Part shown: positions 1 to 12,814 of the stretch, piece after piece
How positions within the stretch are numbered: the first letter of the stretch is position 1
Layout: every line of letters starts with the position of its first letter
Source: Neospora caninum Liverpool
Lineage: Eukaryota; Apicomplexa; Conoidasida; Eucoccidiorida; Sarcocystidae
DNA length: 64,000 nucleotides
Assembly (NCBI RefSeq): GCF_000208865.1
Contig: NC_018397.1
Coordinates: 744,001 to 808,000 of the forward strand
Direction of reading: 5' to 3'
Position numbers and translations under genes: made by a program
The notes under the pieces: generated by a model
Told to the model about the DNA's origin: nothing
The model's input: only the letters and a program-made list of their open reading frames with translations
The model's database searches: none

Positions 1-126
1 GAGCTTTCTGAATTCACCGCGCGAATCCCGCAGGCTTGTGCGTTGTCTCTGTCAAAATTCTCTCCGGTGGTCCTTCCCGTTTTCTCTTCGCTTTCAAGCA
101 CGGGTTCCAAGTCTGTTTTTCTTCAG

Positions 127-1404
127 AGACAATCAGCCGCTGCATTTGGTGGTGACCTTCGACCGCATGCGGCGCGAGGCCCCGTGCGCAGAAACCGCGC
201 AGCGTGCCCAGGGCAGTTTGAAGGCGTTTTTGGAACAGCTCGTCGAGCGAACGTGGCCGCGCGAAGAGTCGCGGCGCCCCGAGAGTTTTTATGACAAGCA
301 AATTTCTGCGGGGCCTTCGTGTGGGCCGCTGGTCTACGTCCACCCTCTGGGGCTCCACGATGAGCCGCCGCCAAAGGAGCTCCAAGGGTGTCTCGTGTAT
401 AAGCCGAATCTCTTTACGCCGCTCCAGTCGCCTCTGGCGGTGTCTGGGGAAGCTGCGCAACCAGGCGTGGGTGGGGCGGCGGAGACGCCTTTTTCCTCGG
501 CGCTGACTCCACAGCCCTCTGCCGGCGAGGACGCGAAGAAATTCCTCTGGGGAACAGACTTCTCCGGCCGAATCTTTGGCCACGGCTTCCTGCCGCGAGC
601 CGCCGGAGACGAGGAAGAAGAAGGTAAGGCGGGTCGGAGAAGCAAAAACGGTCGAGAGAAAGAGCTGACCCACGGAGCAGAGAGGCGCGTGCACATGCAG
701 GCAGGGAGGCGTGTTGCAGGGGAAGGCGGGAATGTGTGGAAGGAACGAAACGGACCTAGAGATTCAGGCCGAGAAACGAGATGAAGAGGGTACACACCTG
801 ACCTGCGGGGGCGTAGCGAATTCATCGTTTCTCGGGGTCTGCCGTTTGCCGCTCTCCCGCGGCCCCTCGCGTGTGCAGCTCTGGGCTTTGCATGCCTTTG
901 AGAAGATGCGACGGTGCCGCCCGGCGTGTGTTTTCAGCTCGGCTGTACGAAGGCGATCCGACGCTGCTGCTGGACTGCACGCCGCCCCTCTGTCTGCTGC
1001 TACTCACGCTCCAGTCGCTGCATGCGTTGCTGGCGGAAGAGGGCGTGCAGAGTCTCACGGCGCTGCCTGCGCGGTTTGAGGAGAAGTGGGGTGTTCGACT
1101 TCTGCACAGTCGAGAAGACTTTCAAGTCGCAGGCCTGCACCCGTCGAAGCGGACGCAAGATCTCCAGAGCGTCGTTGACAAGCCCACCGGCGACGACGGC
1201 TACGGCGGGCTGCTCTCCTTCGTCCAGGAGTTCCCTGAAGTCTTCGAAATCGTACGCGGCTTCGCCAAGGGCGAAGACAGAGACGAAGACGGTCGCAGAG
1301 AGGATCTGAGTGTCCTGAAAGTGCGAGCGAGAGACGTCCCCGAGTTTGCGCGCGTCGCCAACCGCTTCAAGGCGACCAACCCCTGGTTGGAGAGAGGTGC
1401 CTGA
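127..1404 (+). CDS. 3' end of an unidentified gene; possible C-terminal OST-HTH/LOTUS-like domain (partial)
   Basis: Two exons are visible. The first is 127-623, after a TTCTTCAG acceptor, ending at a GTAAGG donor at 624. The second is 938-1404, after a TGTTTTCAG acceptor, with a TGA stop. The phases agree: one base of a codon before the intron and two after it. The 5' part lies outside the window or in upstream introns. The first exon encodes a region beginning NQPLHLVVTFDRMRR, followed by a Pro/Ala/Ser-rich stretch and an acidic run. The second begins RLYEGDPTLLLD and contains ALPARFEEKWGVRLL followed by LLSFVQEFPEVFEI. That spacing of a hydrophobic helix, an F-x-x-x-x-G turn and a Leu-rich helix ending in F-x-[VI] resembles the OST-HTH/LOTUS RNA-binding fold, but this is only pattern resemblance. 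I do not recognise the N-terminal part. Exon structure is well supported; function is tentative. Confidence 0.62.
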
Positions 1405-1631
1405 CTCGCTGACGTTTTCGGTGCAAGCGCGAGCTTCGGCGGGGACGAAAACGCAGAGATCTAATGCACAAGGGGTTTGAAAGGACGAGGCGAGTTTGTC
1501 TCCCGCGCATTTACAGAGAGGGTTAGGTGGATAACCACGGGGTTGCCGAGGCACGTGTCTCTGCACACATGCATTTGCCGTCTGGCTGCATATGCATGCA
1601 TATATGCAAATGCGTACAGTGCGTATGCTCG

Positions 1632-1645
1632 TTATATATATATAT

Positions 1646-1677
<32 letters not shown>

Positions 1678-1680
1678 GTA
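1632..1680. repeat. (TA)n microsatellite
   Basis: An alternating TA run interrupted by TATG units, in the convergent intergenic region. Confidence 0.9.
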
Positions 1681-2523
1681 TAGGTGTCTGTAAAGGGTTC
1701 CTTGTGTACATGGTGAGACGCAATCACCTTTGCCTCGTTTGCCGGTTTCGGGAGAGGAGATCGGGGACGCGCGAGCGGAGAGAAACTCGACTCAGAGAGA
1801 AGGATGATAGGAGAGGAGGGGAAAGGATCTGAGAGGACGGGAGAGAGAGGGAACTGCAAGGAGAGGCGGCAGAGAAGGTCGAGGAAGCAGGCGACGAAGG
1901 AGAAGAAAGGAGGGAGCACACACGAGCGACGAAGGAAAGGAACGCAGGAGTGGACTGGACGGAGGAAAGCCGGAGTGCGGGTGACGTTTGTTTTTCTCCG
2001 GCAACGAGAGCGTGTACAGACAATGACAATCCCCGTTTCAGGGACGTTGTCTCGGTGCCATGTGTAGCGGAGATCCTCAAGTGAACCGCTGAACCAGGGA
2101 CGACATCGCGAAACACGACCAGGCTCGCGTGTGTGAGGTGTATGTTTGTCTACGCGCATGCATTTGCATCTGTAGTCCGACGTTTACCTATACCGATTTA
2201 TTTCCATTCATATGGCTTCGTCGCCGTCGACCTTCCCTTGCATCAATATAGGTAGGCAGCCATAGGGGGGCGTTCTGAGCGTAGTAGCGATTTCTTTCTT
2301 TCACCCGTGGTGCCCACTTTCGCAGCCGTTTTCAGTGCAAGGTGCGCGAGGTCTTCCCTTCACGAAGGTTTCCTCGACTCAGGAAAAGCGGCAGCCGCTC
2401 CGTTTCACCAGAAACAATGTCTTGGCGTTTTCTGAATGACGAAAAACTCGCCCTCTCTGTTTCGTTTCTATTGCTTTCCGTCTGCCTGCCTCCCGTTGTT
2501 CCGAGCTTAACTCGTTTTTTTCC

Positions 2524-2599
2524 ATATATATATATATATAAATAAATATATATAAATATATAAATATATATAAATTATAAATATATAAATATATATATA
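2524..2599. repeat. TA / AAATATATA compound microsatellite
   Basis: An (AT)n run followed by several AAATATATA-like units. Pure A/T for about 75 bases. Confidence 0.9.
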
Positions 2600-2909
2600 C
2601 GTGCATGCGGCAAATGCACACCAGTCTCCTGGTCGAGGGGTGCAGGACAAACGAAAACGTCTGCCTCCGCTGTTGCCAAAAGCGATTTCTCGAGACCCGG
2701 TGCTTGCAGACAACTCGCTTGTTCTTTACCTTTCCGCCGTTCTGGGAAGCAAAACCACGACTTTTATTCTAGACGGCAAGACTGAAGCACAAGTCTCTCA
2801 AGACAAACACCCTCTCTCGCTGACAAATCATTCACCCCCATCCTCTATAGCTTCTCTTTGGCTTGACGGCTCCTCTCCCGCCACCATTTCTACACACGCA
2901 CCTGTGCAA

Positions 2910-2949
<40 letters not shown>
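2910..2949. repeat. (TA)n microsatellite
   Basis: A nearly perfect TA dinucleotide run of about 40 bases. Confidence 0.9.
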
Positions 2950-2953
<4 letters not shown>

Positions 2954-3246
2954 CGTGAGAACATTTCTTTCCGCGGGCTCTGTCTCTTTGCCGCTTTTGT
3001 CTCTTTGTCGCATTCTCGACACCCGATTTTTTCCCAGGTTCCAGATTCCCTTTGTGGCGGCTTTCCGTGCCTTCTTTGACCGACGTGGCGTCTCTGTTAG
3101 TTTCCCTCCGTCTCTGCTGTCTCTGGAAACGACCTCAACGGCACCTCGGATGTTTCCTAGGCGACGTGCTCACCTGAGGAGACGCAGCTGTGTGTTACTT
3201 TCGAAAGATCGGTTTCAACGGTAACTACCTTTCGCTACATCGATGC

Positions 3247-3248
<2 letters not shown>

Positions 3249-3298
<50 letters not shown>

Positions 3299-3353
3299 GT
3301 GTACATATTGGTGTATATGTAAATATATATATATATATAAATGGTATGCATGC

Positions 3354-3385
<32 letters not shown>
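3249..3385. repeat. Compound (TA)n-(GA)n and (TA)n microsatellites
   Basis: A TA run to about 3281 followed directly by (AG)n to about 3298, then two further TA runs near 3326-3339 and 3355-3385. It lies about 550 bases beyond the dynein stop codon and may be transcribed in its 3' UTR. Confidence 0.88.
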
Positions 3386-3388
<3 letters not shown>

Positions 3389-3932
3389 ACATGAATGCAT
3401 GTGTTGTTGTACGTGGAATGCGTTCAGATGTGATCTAAGGGAGGCCGGATGAAGCGAGACGCAACGGAGACTCTATCTAGAGACGCGTCGACACTTGATG
3501 CCGATATGCGGAAGAATGAGAATAGCCTCGAGGTTCTCGAAACGGGATGAGCTGCAAGCGCGCTGGCCTGCACGAAGACGAGACCTCTGAGACCCGCCAC
3601 GAATGTCATTTGACAAGGACGACTGCAGGCACTGACACACTCGCTGCACGTTTGATACAAACCGCCCGTCGCCTACAGCCGAACATCTCAACAACAAAAC
3701 ACGACGCATTTCCACATGTATACATGCCTATGGACGCGTGTATTCATTTTGTGGATGCATACGTATACGCAAGTACATGCCTATATACATGCATGCATGC
3801 AAAAAAACATGCATAGACGCGTCGTGTATAGGGAGGCTGTTTTCCTCTGGCGAGAATCGGGCACCGCTGCAGCTGCCGGCCTTTGAGAACGGGTGCGAAG
3901 ACGGCAGAGACAGAGGGTTTCACTTTCACGTT

Positions 3933-6900
3933 TTACTCGTCTGTTTGCAACACCAAGGCGACGCCCGAGAGGATCCAGAGAGAGGGGTGCTCTTTGGTGT
4001 GGAGATTGACGTCAAAAATCCAGCCTTCCCCCATGGCGTTTCGTCGGTTTTGAGTCGCGTACACAGGCGTTTTGAGTGTGTCTCGCAGTTTTACTTTATG
4101 GCTCTCTGCAGGAGTGACTTGAATCAGGGGCATTTCCATGGTGAGTTCTTTCGGATTTTGACGCGCCAGACGGCCTTCCTCAATATCCCACCGCGCTCCC
4201 TACACACGGAAGACAGGACCACAACACAGTAGCTGGAAACACAGCGATCGTGAAACCGACACACCGTCGGTCCCCCGAGGGATATGGCTTTTGAAAGACT
4301 CCAGCGAAGCGGACTTTCTTCCCCGCGGCCTCAAAAGCGAGTCGCTTCGGAACCGCCAGAAATTCCGAGACCAAAAGCTCTCTGCAGGCATGTGCGTGTA
4401 TACCTTAGCTTACGACTGGACCGACTGTATATGTAGTCACCCTGTGTGTCATTGCGTTCATCTCAGCGATTCCTTTTTCCCTTCTCGAGACCCAAACACA
4501 CAGCCATAGTCCAGAACCTTCCAAAACTCTTGAGAACAGGAAAAGGGACTGCATCCTCCTCACCAACAGGAAACCCATATATGTATATATATATATATAT
4601 ATATACATGCAAATATACGTTTGCATGTTTAGGTGTATATATGATGTATAATACAATCGAGTGTTCAGATGTTGTTAATCGCTTTTAAAGGTCAGGTCGG
4701 CTTTTTTCTTACCTCCAGGTAGAGGCCTGTTAAATAGGTTCCGTGCTCCAACTTTTTGGGGATTTGGTCGGGAGAAGTGAGCTTTGTGACTTGCGTGAGA
4801 AGCGAGGACTTGTCGAGTGACCAGCCTCGCTTGCGGCACGTCGCTTGAATCAGCGCAGTGAGAAGAGATTCTGGGATGTGCAGGCCGCTGAGCCAAAAGC
4901 ACCACGGCTCGCCCTGAGTGAATGGAAGAGGGAAAGGGAGGACCGCAAACGACACCGGCGGAGGCTGCAACGGAGGCATGGAAAGCGAAAGAAGCTCGGA
5001 AAAGCTAACAACTCAAGCGCACACGCACGACGCGCGTCTCTGCAGCACACAGCTGAAAGAGGCAGATCTGCACTTCTTCCTAGCCAGAGACAGAAATGGA
5101 CTGGGAGCAGTTCATGTTCGCGGTCCTGGTTCACATTCGCGGGACCACCAGACCCCCACGGAAGTAGGGCGGCGGCCTCGAATCGGAGATATGAGGAGAA
5201 AACGAACAAGATGAAGCGCATGTCTGTCGCAGTTTGCTTCGTTCTCGCGTGCTTCGCCAACCTTGTCAATCCACCTTCTGTACTGGTCGTAGCGCCGCAA
5301 GAAGTGGGAGAGCCAAGACCCCAGAGGCTTCAGGCTGGCGGGGGCCAGCCGCGCCCAGTCGCGGGGCAGGAAGCCCGTGAGCAGGAAGTTGGCGAAGTCT
5401 TCGAGTTCCGCAGATAAGCCGATTTCGCCTCGAAGCGCGCGACGTAGATCGTTCAGGCTCGTGCGCATGCGATCCACCAGAATATTGAACCTCTCAATTT
5501 CCTACGCAGAGTCAACAGCGGAGAATGGCTCTGTTCCACGCACTGTTAGGAGCGCTGCAGGCCTTTCGTTCGACTGCTCCCGTATCGCTCTTCTGCTGAA
5601 GCTCGGCTCTGCCTTCCACAAGCGAGGTGACGCACGAGTGAGCACCGCTGGCCAGTCCCACTCTGTCGCGTTTCAGCTCTTTCTCGTTTCTTGTCGCGTT
5701 CGCTTGCCTGCATGAGGACGACCTCTGTGGTCGAGTAGCCGCCCTCGGGCTTTTCAAAGACCAGGTCATCGAATCCGAGTTTCTCTTGGATCCCCGTCAC
5801 AATTGCATCAATGTGTTCTTCTCGCATCGCGCTGCCTCCAGAAGAACCTATGCTTCCAGAAAAATTCATCTTCAAAATGCCTTCCCACAGCTTCTTCGAT
5901 GCATCGACAAAGTAGCCGATCTGCGCATTCTCGTGGAGACCAAAAACCTCCGGCGTATTGAACAGAGGAAGCTCCTGAAAAGACAAGCAAAGCATGTTCA
6001 GTTGGAGGAGGAATTCGTACGAGCAAAGGGGCTCAATTCCGGAACCTCGCTACCCTGAACAAACGCGAAAACGTTCACGGAGAAGCCCGTAGTACCTTCA
6101 CAGATACACAAAGACCAAGCCAATTTGTACACCGACAGTTTTAGATCATATGTTCTTCCACGCACTTCTACACAATCATATGCAAATGTACATGTAGGTA
6201 TAGATACATTTCTTTCAGTCTGAGAGCGCTTGCATTTATATATATATATATATATATCGGGATAAAAATGATGGGTGCTTTCTGGCACTCCTGGTACGCA
6301 GAGGCGTGTCTTCGACGATGCGTGGATTTGCTGTTTTTCTCCGGCGTCGTGTTCCGGTTTCTTCTGTGCGGCGCAAAACAGCTCTCGCCTGCATCTACCT
6401 TGATGTAGTCCTGGTAGGCCGCGAGAGGTCCTGGAGCGGGAATGGCATAGTTGAAACCGGATTGGCAAAAGTAGAACGGTTGGTAGGAGTCGAAGATGAA
6501 GTCGCCCATGTATTCTTCCAAATAAGTAACGAGGACGCGTCTGTCACAGTCGTCAGTGACGCGGCCTCCGTACATGGCCTCGCCGATGAGATAGCGCAGT
6601 GTGCTCCACGGTAAAGCGTCTCCGCTGTCCAGCGACTTGTCCAAATACATCGCAACGAGACGTCGGGAAATCGCCAAATCTGCTTCGTTGAAGTCGTACG
6701 CCACATTCCATCCAATTTTCCCGTATTTCCGGCGCTCCTGGCGAAACCGAGCGACATTTGCCGCGAGAATGGAAACAAGTTAAAAGGAGACCATAAGCGA
6801 GACATTTAGATAAAACGTGAGCAACCGAGGCTCGACTGCTCTGGAAAAGGAGACGTGCAAATACAGGGAGCGAGCATAGGTCCGAATGACATGTATCGCT

Positions 6901-7731
6901 GCTGGGATACCCGTGGAAACAAGGCTATACCTATCCATATAAATAAGGAGAGTTATGTATGTAGATACACAGTCCTTAAAGTAGACGTTCGAATATGTCC
7001 AAAGGTACACTTGTCAGTATACAAGTGTAAACATTTTAGCGCAAACGGCGACGAGACGTGCGGTTCGCTAACCTGTACAACAGCATGGAAGAAAGAGAGG
7101 ACGTAGACGAGAGACGGATAGGCAGGGTGCGAGCTCTCCTGGAGCGCGTCTTCAGTCAGCTTCGCGTACGAGCCCTGTAGGTTCGGCCGCAGGCCGTCTG
7201 GTGGCTCGGTCACGACCTTCAGAGAGTTCTGGAGGGACATGTTTTGGAAGAACAAAACCACCTTTCAGTAGACAGATTACACCCACGCGAAACGTGTAAT
7301 GCCAGCGGGAAAACGGTCCAGAAAATCCGTGTCCTACAGATAAACCCACCGTCCCTCTACGCATATACACCGCGATGGATATCTGTTTTTCACCTGTCAG
7401 TGTGTCAACCTCCACCGCTGCTTACGTAAATGCCCATCTCGGCGTAGGTGTGTGTGTGTGTGTAAATGAATTGAGTGATGCTCTCCACGAGTGGGTGAAG
7501 GCGCACACGGCAGCAGTTGACAGAACGGCGGGTCTGAGATGCGACACCGAAAAGAACGATGGTGCGTGTGCCCGCACCTGCAGGATGCTCATGGGAAACT
7601 CGTCGATAGGCTGCGTCGTCAGCCAGAGTCGGAAATCCTTGTGGGGTTTCTGAATGCCTACACCGATCAAAACGAAGAAAAGACAGCACTGTCTTCATAT
7701 TGTTATCTACTTGAACAGAGATGTACACCTC

Positions 7732-7762
<31 letters not shown>

Positions 7763-10700
7763 GTATTCATGTGGAACAGTCCTTACTGGTGTGTTTGGGC
7801 CTTTTCATCTACTGACATACATTGACACGCAGACTCGTGCAAGTTTCCTTACAAGTACAGAACTACATTTCCCCCTTCCTCTCTCTTTATATGTCTGTAT
7901 CTCTCCATTCATATCTACATCTCTTTATATACATATACATGCGTATTTTTACATTACGGGAATCGAAAAGCGGGTCTTCCTCTCGGATCGTTATGTTTTC
8001 TCTATTTGAGAAGGTTGTTTTGGATTTTTCCGCCTCCACCGGCCCTTTCGGACGGTACTGCTGACGTCCTTTCTAGAACGCCGCTGCTCTCAGCGTCTCC
8101 GCCTCCTCCCGAGGCGCCTCCTTCTGGCGGCTATGTTTCTCCCAGTAGCGGTTCCCTCTTTTTTCCGGCACTGTGGCCACAGAGCTCCGCCTCTGCGCGC
8201 AACAACTGTCGCTTCCTCTGACTTGTTTTTTGAGTCACAAAGTGTCCCCGCATATCGCCACTCGGGAATTAAAAGCCGAAGCTCCGAGTAGCCGGCGCGC
8301 GCCTCCCCGCGCACCTTCAAGAAGCTTGGCAAGCGTCTTGAGCCAGGACGCGAGCAAATGACAGTTTTGCAGCAAAACCCAGCAGCCGCGCTGACACCCT
8401 TTCTCGATGTGTTTCTGTGCGAGCGGCGCCATGCCTTGCCCGAGAGCGAGGAAGCGAAACCTGTTGCCGGTGAAGCCGCGCGCTGCAGCCAGCTTGTAAA
8501 TGTCGCTCTGCGGATCGGCGCCTGGCGAAAGAATCAGCAAGATCGGGCAGTAGGCCGACGACTGCGCAAGGATTTTGGAGTATCTGAGGCACCGGAAAGA
8601 CGAACAACGCAGCGTCACCGGCGAAACGCACATCAACAGTTTGAAACGTCAGCCTGATCCACTCCTGACAAAGCAGGGTGTCGAGCGTCAGCTGGTTGTT
8701 GATTCAGTGTGTCGCTGAACCTCTGCGTGAATGATAGAGAGCTATAATTGCCCCGGTTATGAACTCCCAAGACACCACCGACACTGGCATGGCAAGACGT
8801 CTCGCTTCTGCGGGAATCTGATGGGTATTGATACAGCAGTCATAAAGAACAGGGGGTTGGCTGTAGGCAGTATAGATACCAGCCATGCTCTAGGCTCGAT
8901 AAAGCTGAATGAACTAAAGGCATCTCCACACGCGCCTTTATGGACGTACACATCGAACCACAGTTACACAAAAGATGTGTGCATATGCATACATAGATAT
9001 ACACATATGTGCATCTGCGCATCAGCGTTCCATGCGTGTGCAGGCGCATATGCGCATATAGATAGATAGATATAGATATAGATAGATATAGATGTATATA
9101 AAGGGTTTAGGGCGGATATATATGTATATCTGTAAAGAGGAAAGTGCTTCTTACTGTAGAGTCGGCGACTGGACGTAGTGTTCGTTCAGCCTCCAGGCGA
9201 TGAAGTTTTTGAGAGCCGCTGGCACGCGGTCGACGCGAAAAACGCGGACGACGAGAAGCTTCTGGAAAGGCGACAACTTTTGATTCCACCTCTCTGCTGG
9301 AAGGGGCGTTGATTCGAGGTTCTCCAAGTCGTTCCATGCTTTCCACGCCTAGGTGTCCGTCGCACATCATTCCACAATGCACAACACGCCAACTGTTGAC
9401 GTCCATGTGAAGCAGTATAGATTGGGGTCTGTATGGGTTTGCTTGTGATCCGTTTGGAGTGACGATTTAGGGTTTACGGTGTCGCTGTTCGTGGCAGCAG
9501 ATTTTTTCTGTCTCATTTTTGGCCGGTCGTTTGCCTCGGGGAAAATAGGCGGGGTTTCGTATTTGCGTCAAGCTGTCAAGGAAGGATCACTAACGGTGGA
9601 ACGTTCGCGGGTTTTTGACGCTCCCTTCGCGCCCACCTCGGTCTCAGTTAGGAGGCTCTCGAGAATGCCCCTGAAGGAGGCGTTCAACTCGTCGAGCCGC
9701 AGCAGATCTTTCCAGCTGCTGTCGGGGAGCCAGGCGAGACGAGCAGGCTTTTCCGGTAGCTGATCAAACGTGGGATTTCCCATGAAGAAAAACTCCAGTT
9801 CTCCGCGGTCGAGCACGCCTTCGCCGTCCATGATCATTGTCGTCATGTGGAACGTGTACATCAACTTGTCCCGCTCAAACAGGCCTGACAGAGCGCAGAG
9901 CAGCAGGCTGTCAAGCCCTGGTCAGCCCCAGCTTTGCCACGTACGGGCAGATGCATATGTGTGTACCTCTTTATCCATTTACATCTATGTATATACATAT
10001 ATATATATATATATATATCCCCACGCATCTGTATATAAGGAGTAGGGAATAATCAATGCATGAGGTGGATGTGTGCTTGCAGTGATCTCTAGATGGACAA
10101 CTCAGCCTCGGATACAAGTGGGGAGATGCTTGTGCAGATGGAGATCTACCTGAGGATGTTTACATCAGGGGAAACGCGGTGTCTGATTTCTCTCTTCCTC
10201 ACATACAAAACAACTGCGGCAAAAACGGAGAACGGCTTTACTCTCTCGAGCGTCAAAGAGTGTTCCAACGGTCGCTGCCAAGGTTTTGAAAGTGCACTTT
10301 CTCTGGACAACGAAGGAGACGTGTGCGGCTCGACCTCGCCCGCTGCGCTTGTAGGTGAGAGCGGCCTCCGCGTCTCCGTTGTTCATTCCCTTCGGCGGCC
10401 AGCGTTTACCCGAGTTGTTTCTTCGGGATTTTCCCTCGTTCAAGACACACACATGCCTCAGCGCGATGAGGCCGGGGACGCACCTAAACAGACATAGTCG
10501 TAGGAGAGCTGGGTGATTTTTTCCACGACGTTTTTCAGGCGATTTTCAAGGATCCGATCTGGCCGTGCCTCGCGGAGTGCAGCTTGGAAAATTGCTAGGT
10601 AGGAGGCGAGTGAGTATTCGAGCATACTGGAGATATTTCGGAGGCTGCTCATCGCGAAATACATGATCGATCCCCTCTTGGCGACGCTGTAGTATTCTTG

Positions 10701-12237
10701 GCGAGACTGAGGCAAACGACAGAGTCCCCAACGGCACACCATTGTTGAGTTTCAATCCCACATGATGCCTTGCATCGCTCCTTAGTTGCGCTCTGATGGA
10801 ACGTGCGTGTGCCGGACATGCGAAAGGCAAAGGACAGGTCAACCGCAATTTAACCACATGAGGCTTGGGCGTGGCTTGTCCGCCACGGAGGCACCTGCCG
10901 GGAACCACTTTTTGCCGGAAGCCTGAGGGCGATGCATGCGGGCTTGCGTGTGTGTGTCTTGAAAAATATTTTCCGCTCTGAGAAGAAAAGAGACTCGCCT
11001 TCTCGATCTGCGCCGCGGTCTTCTTCGCCTCTTCCAAGGATCTCGTGATTTCCGTCGCCTTCGCCTTCGTCGTCTGCAGCGTTTGAATCAAGTCTTGGTT
11101 GTCCAAAATACTGCCCTTAGAGACCGCGAGCTCGTGGAGAATGACGTCTTCGAGGTGCTGAAGAAGACACGTGAGCACACGGAAAGAGAAAAAGACGAAT
11201 CACGAGAGAGCGAATGAAACGAAAAAGACGGCGCTTCAGGGAGAGAAAACAGAAACGGCAAAACTCCCCATCTCTACATACACATGTACGTATGTACAAA
11301 TACATATCCCAGCAAAAGCAAGATATGTATCTATCTGTTCGCGTGTCCTTCCGCCGGTGTTTGGTGATCTTCTGGAGCCGCTCGTTCGGTTTTGCCTTTC
11401 CTTCGTATGTCTCGAAAGTGGAGCAAGCCTGTATTGCGCGATGAACCCACCGTCTTTGCATCGACGTGCGAATGTGTGTACGCGGCTGCCTTTCCACTCT
11501 CCAACTGAAGAAACGCACTTTCATCATTTGGTGGCAGTCACTCATGTTTTGCACGAGTTCCTGCCGCTCCGTTTCCAGCTCGGGCAACTCGAACCCGACC
11601 ACGTGTCCCAGAAGTTGCTCCGCTAAACCCGCCATGGTGACGGCGTAGTTGATCACCACTGTCTGTCCCATCGTTTCTGGAGAAAAGCGAGGATTCGCCA
11701 GCTTCGTCGTCAAGTACAAGGAAAAGGCAGGGCTGCACTCAATTTCTTTTCCACCTGCGGTTCAGACGAGAGAGAAGAACAGCCGATCGCGTTTCGCTGT
11801 CCACGTTCCCCTCCCCAAAACGTGTGCGTCGAGCGCCAAACACTAACGCGGTCAAACTCAAGAGGACAGGCAGGGGGCTCTCGGACCCTCCCTCCTCTCC
11901 GACACTATCCCCTGTTTACAAGGACATTGGGTCCATACTCAAGCCTGCATTTCCCCTTATACACTTTTGTACACAAATAGTTGTGTGTGTAGTTCCCGCA
12001 ACCTCAACATATCTGAGGAGCGATGAATCGCTGGAGGGTAGATAGATCAACGGATACACAAATCCCCATACTGATACCAGCTATGTATGCACGTAGAAAT
12101 GCAAAGGCATGATGTACACAAATCTGAAAAACACCAGTTTCTCGGTGAAAAAACACGTTTACCTTTTTTCACACATTTCCATGGCGCTTCTCCACAAGCA
12201 GAGAGAACTAACGCTTATATATTGCATACATTTCTAC

Positions 12238-12272
<35 letters not shown>

Positions 12273-12778
12273 TATTTTATGTAGACTGTATGTGGATACA
12301 TGTTTGTATTTACTACACGTGTGCATACCTGTGCATATGTGTGTTCGAGCGGTCTGGTTAGTCGCGCGTGCATGAATGGGGTCTTGCTGTCTAAATAGTC
12401 CAGATGGAGGCGTGCTCTCGCTAGGCGCCCAGGATCATTTCGTACCGAGGACAAGCGTTTCTTGGGATTTGTTCTTCGTCCAGGTTCTCTCGAGAAGAGG
12501 GTCGATGAGAGGGTCGAGTTCGTGTTCCACATTTTCAAAGAGAAAGGGCTTCCCGTACTGAACCGCCAGCTCCAGGAACTTCAGGTAGTCATCCGAAAAC
12601 GATTTGATGACAAGTCCGTTCGCTTCTTCATGGCGCTTGATCCAGTTCACTGCCTAAGACACGAAACGCAAAGCCAGAGCCGCAACGGTGTTCCGTCCTA
12701 CGCCACGTCACTACCTACCCCTGCAAGCATGCTAGCAAAACCGCACATACAGGCACATCTCTACATCGACCTCTCTTT

Positions 12779-12814
<36 letters not shown>

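Larger units (their letters stand above)
1405..3932. other. Convergent intergenic region, 3' flanks of two genes
   Basis: This 2.5-kb stretch lies between the stop of the plus-strand gene at 1404 and the stop of the minus-strand dynein gene at 3933, so it must hold both 3' UTRs and poly(A) sites. It contains at least five TA-rich microsatellite blocks. I see no coding pattern: the open frames either run through TA repeats (Tyr-Ile repeats) or lack family resemblance. Confidence 0.7.
3933..9884 (-). other. DNAH10: Dynein exons 55-64: AAA6 and C-terminal domain, residues 3873-4625
   Basis: Exons: 9637-9884, 9155-9348, 8315-8583, 7578-7657, 7073-7228, 6399-6737, 5708-5974, 5262-5501, 4713-4913, 3933-4199. 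Landmarks are [166 protein letters not shown] and the terminal [14 protein letters not shown]. The chain ends VALVLQTDE. Exon 61 ends at a GC donor (5707-5706), and the donor of exon 62 (GTTGGC) is weak. Confidence 0.95.

Noticed and set aside
1477..3452. Many ORFs encoding Tyr-Ile repeats
   Set aside because: They translate TA dinucleotide tracts on both strands and have no other coding evidence.
9098..9110. TTTAGGG telomere-like motif
   Set aside because: Only a single unit here and another near 9467. There is no array, so it is chance and not an interstitial telomere.
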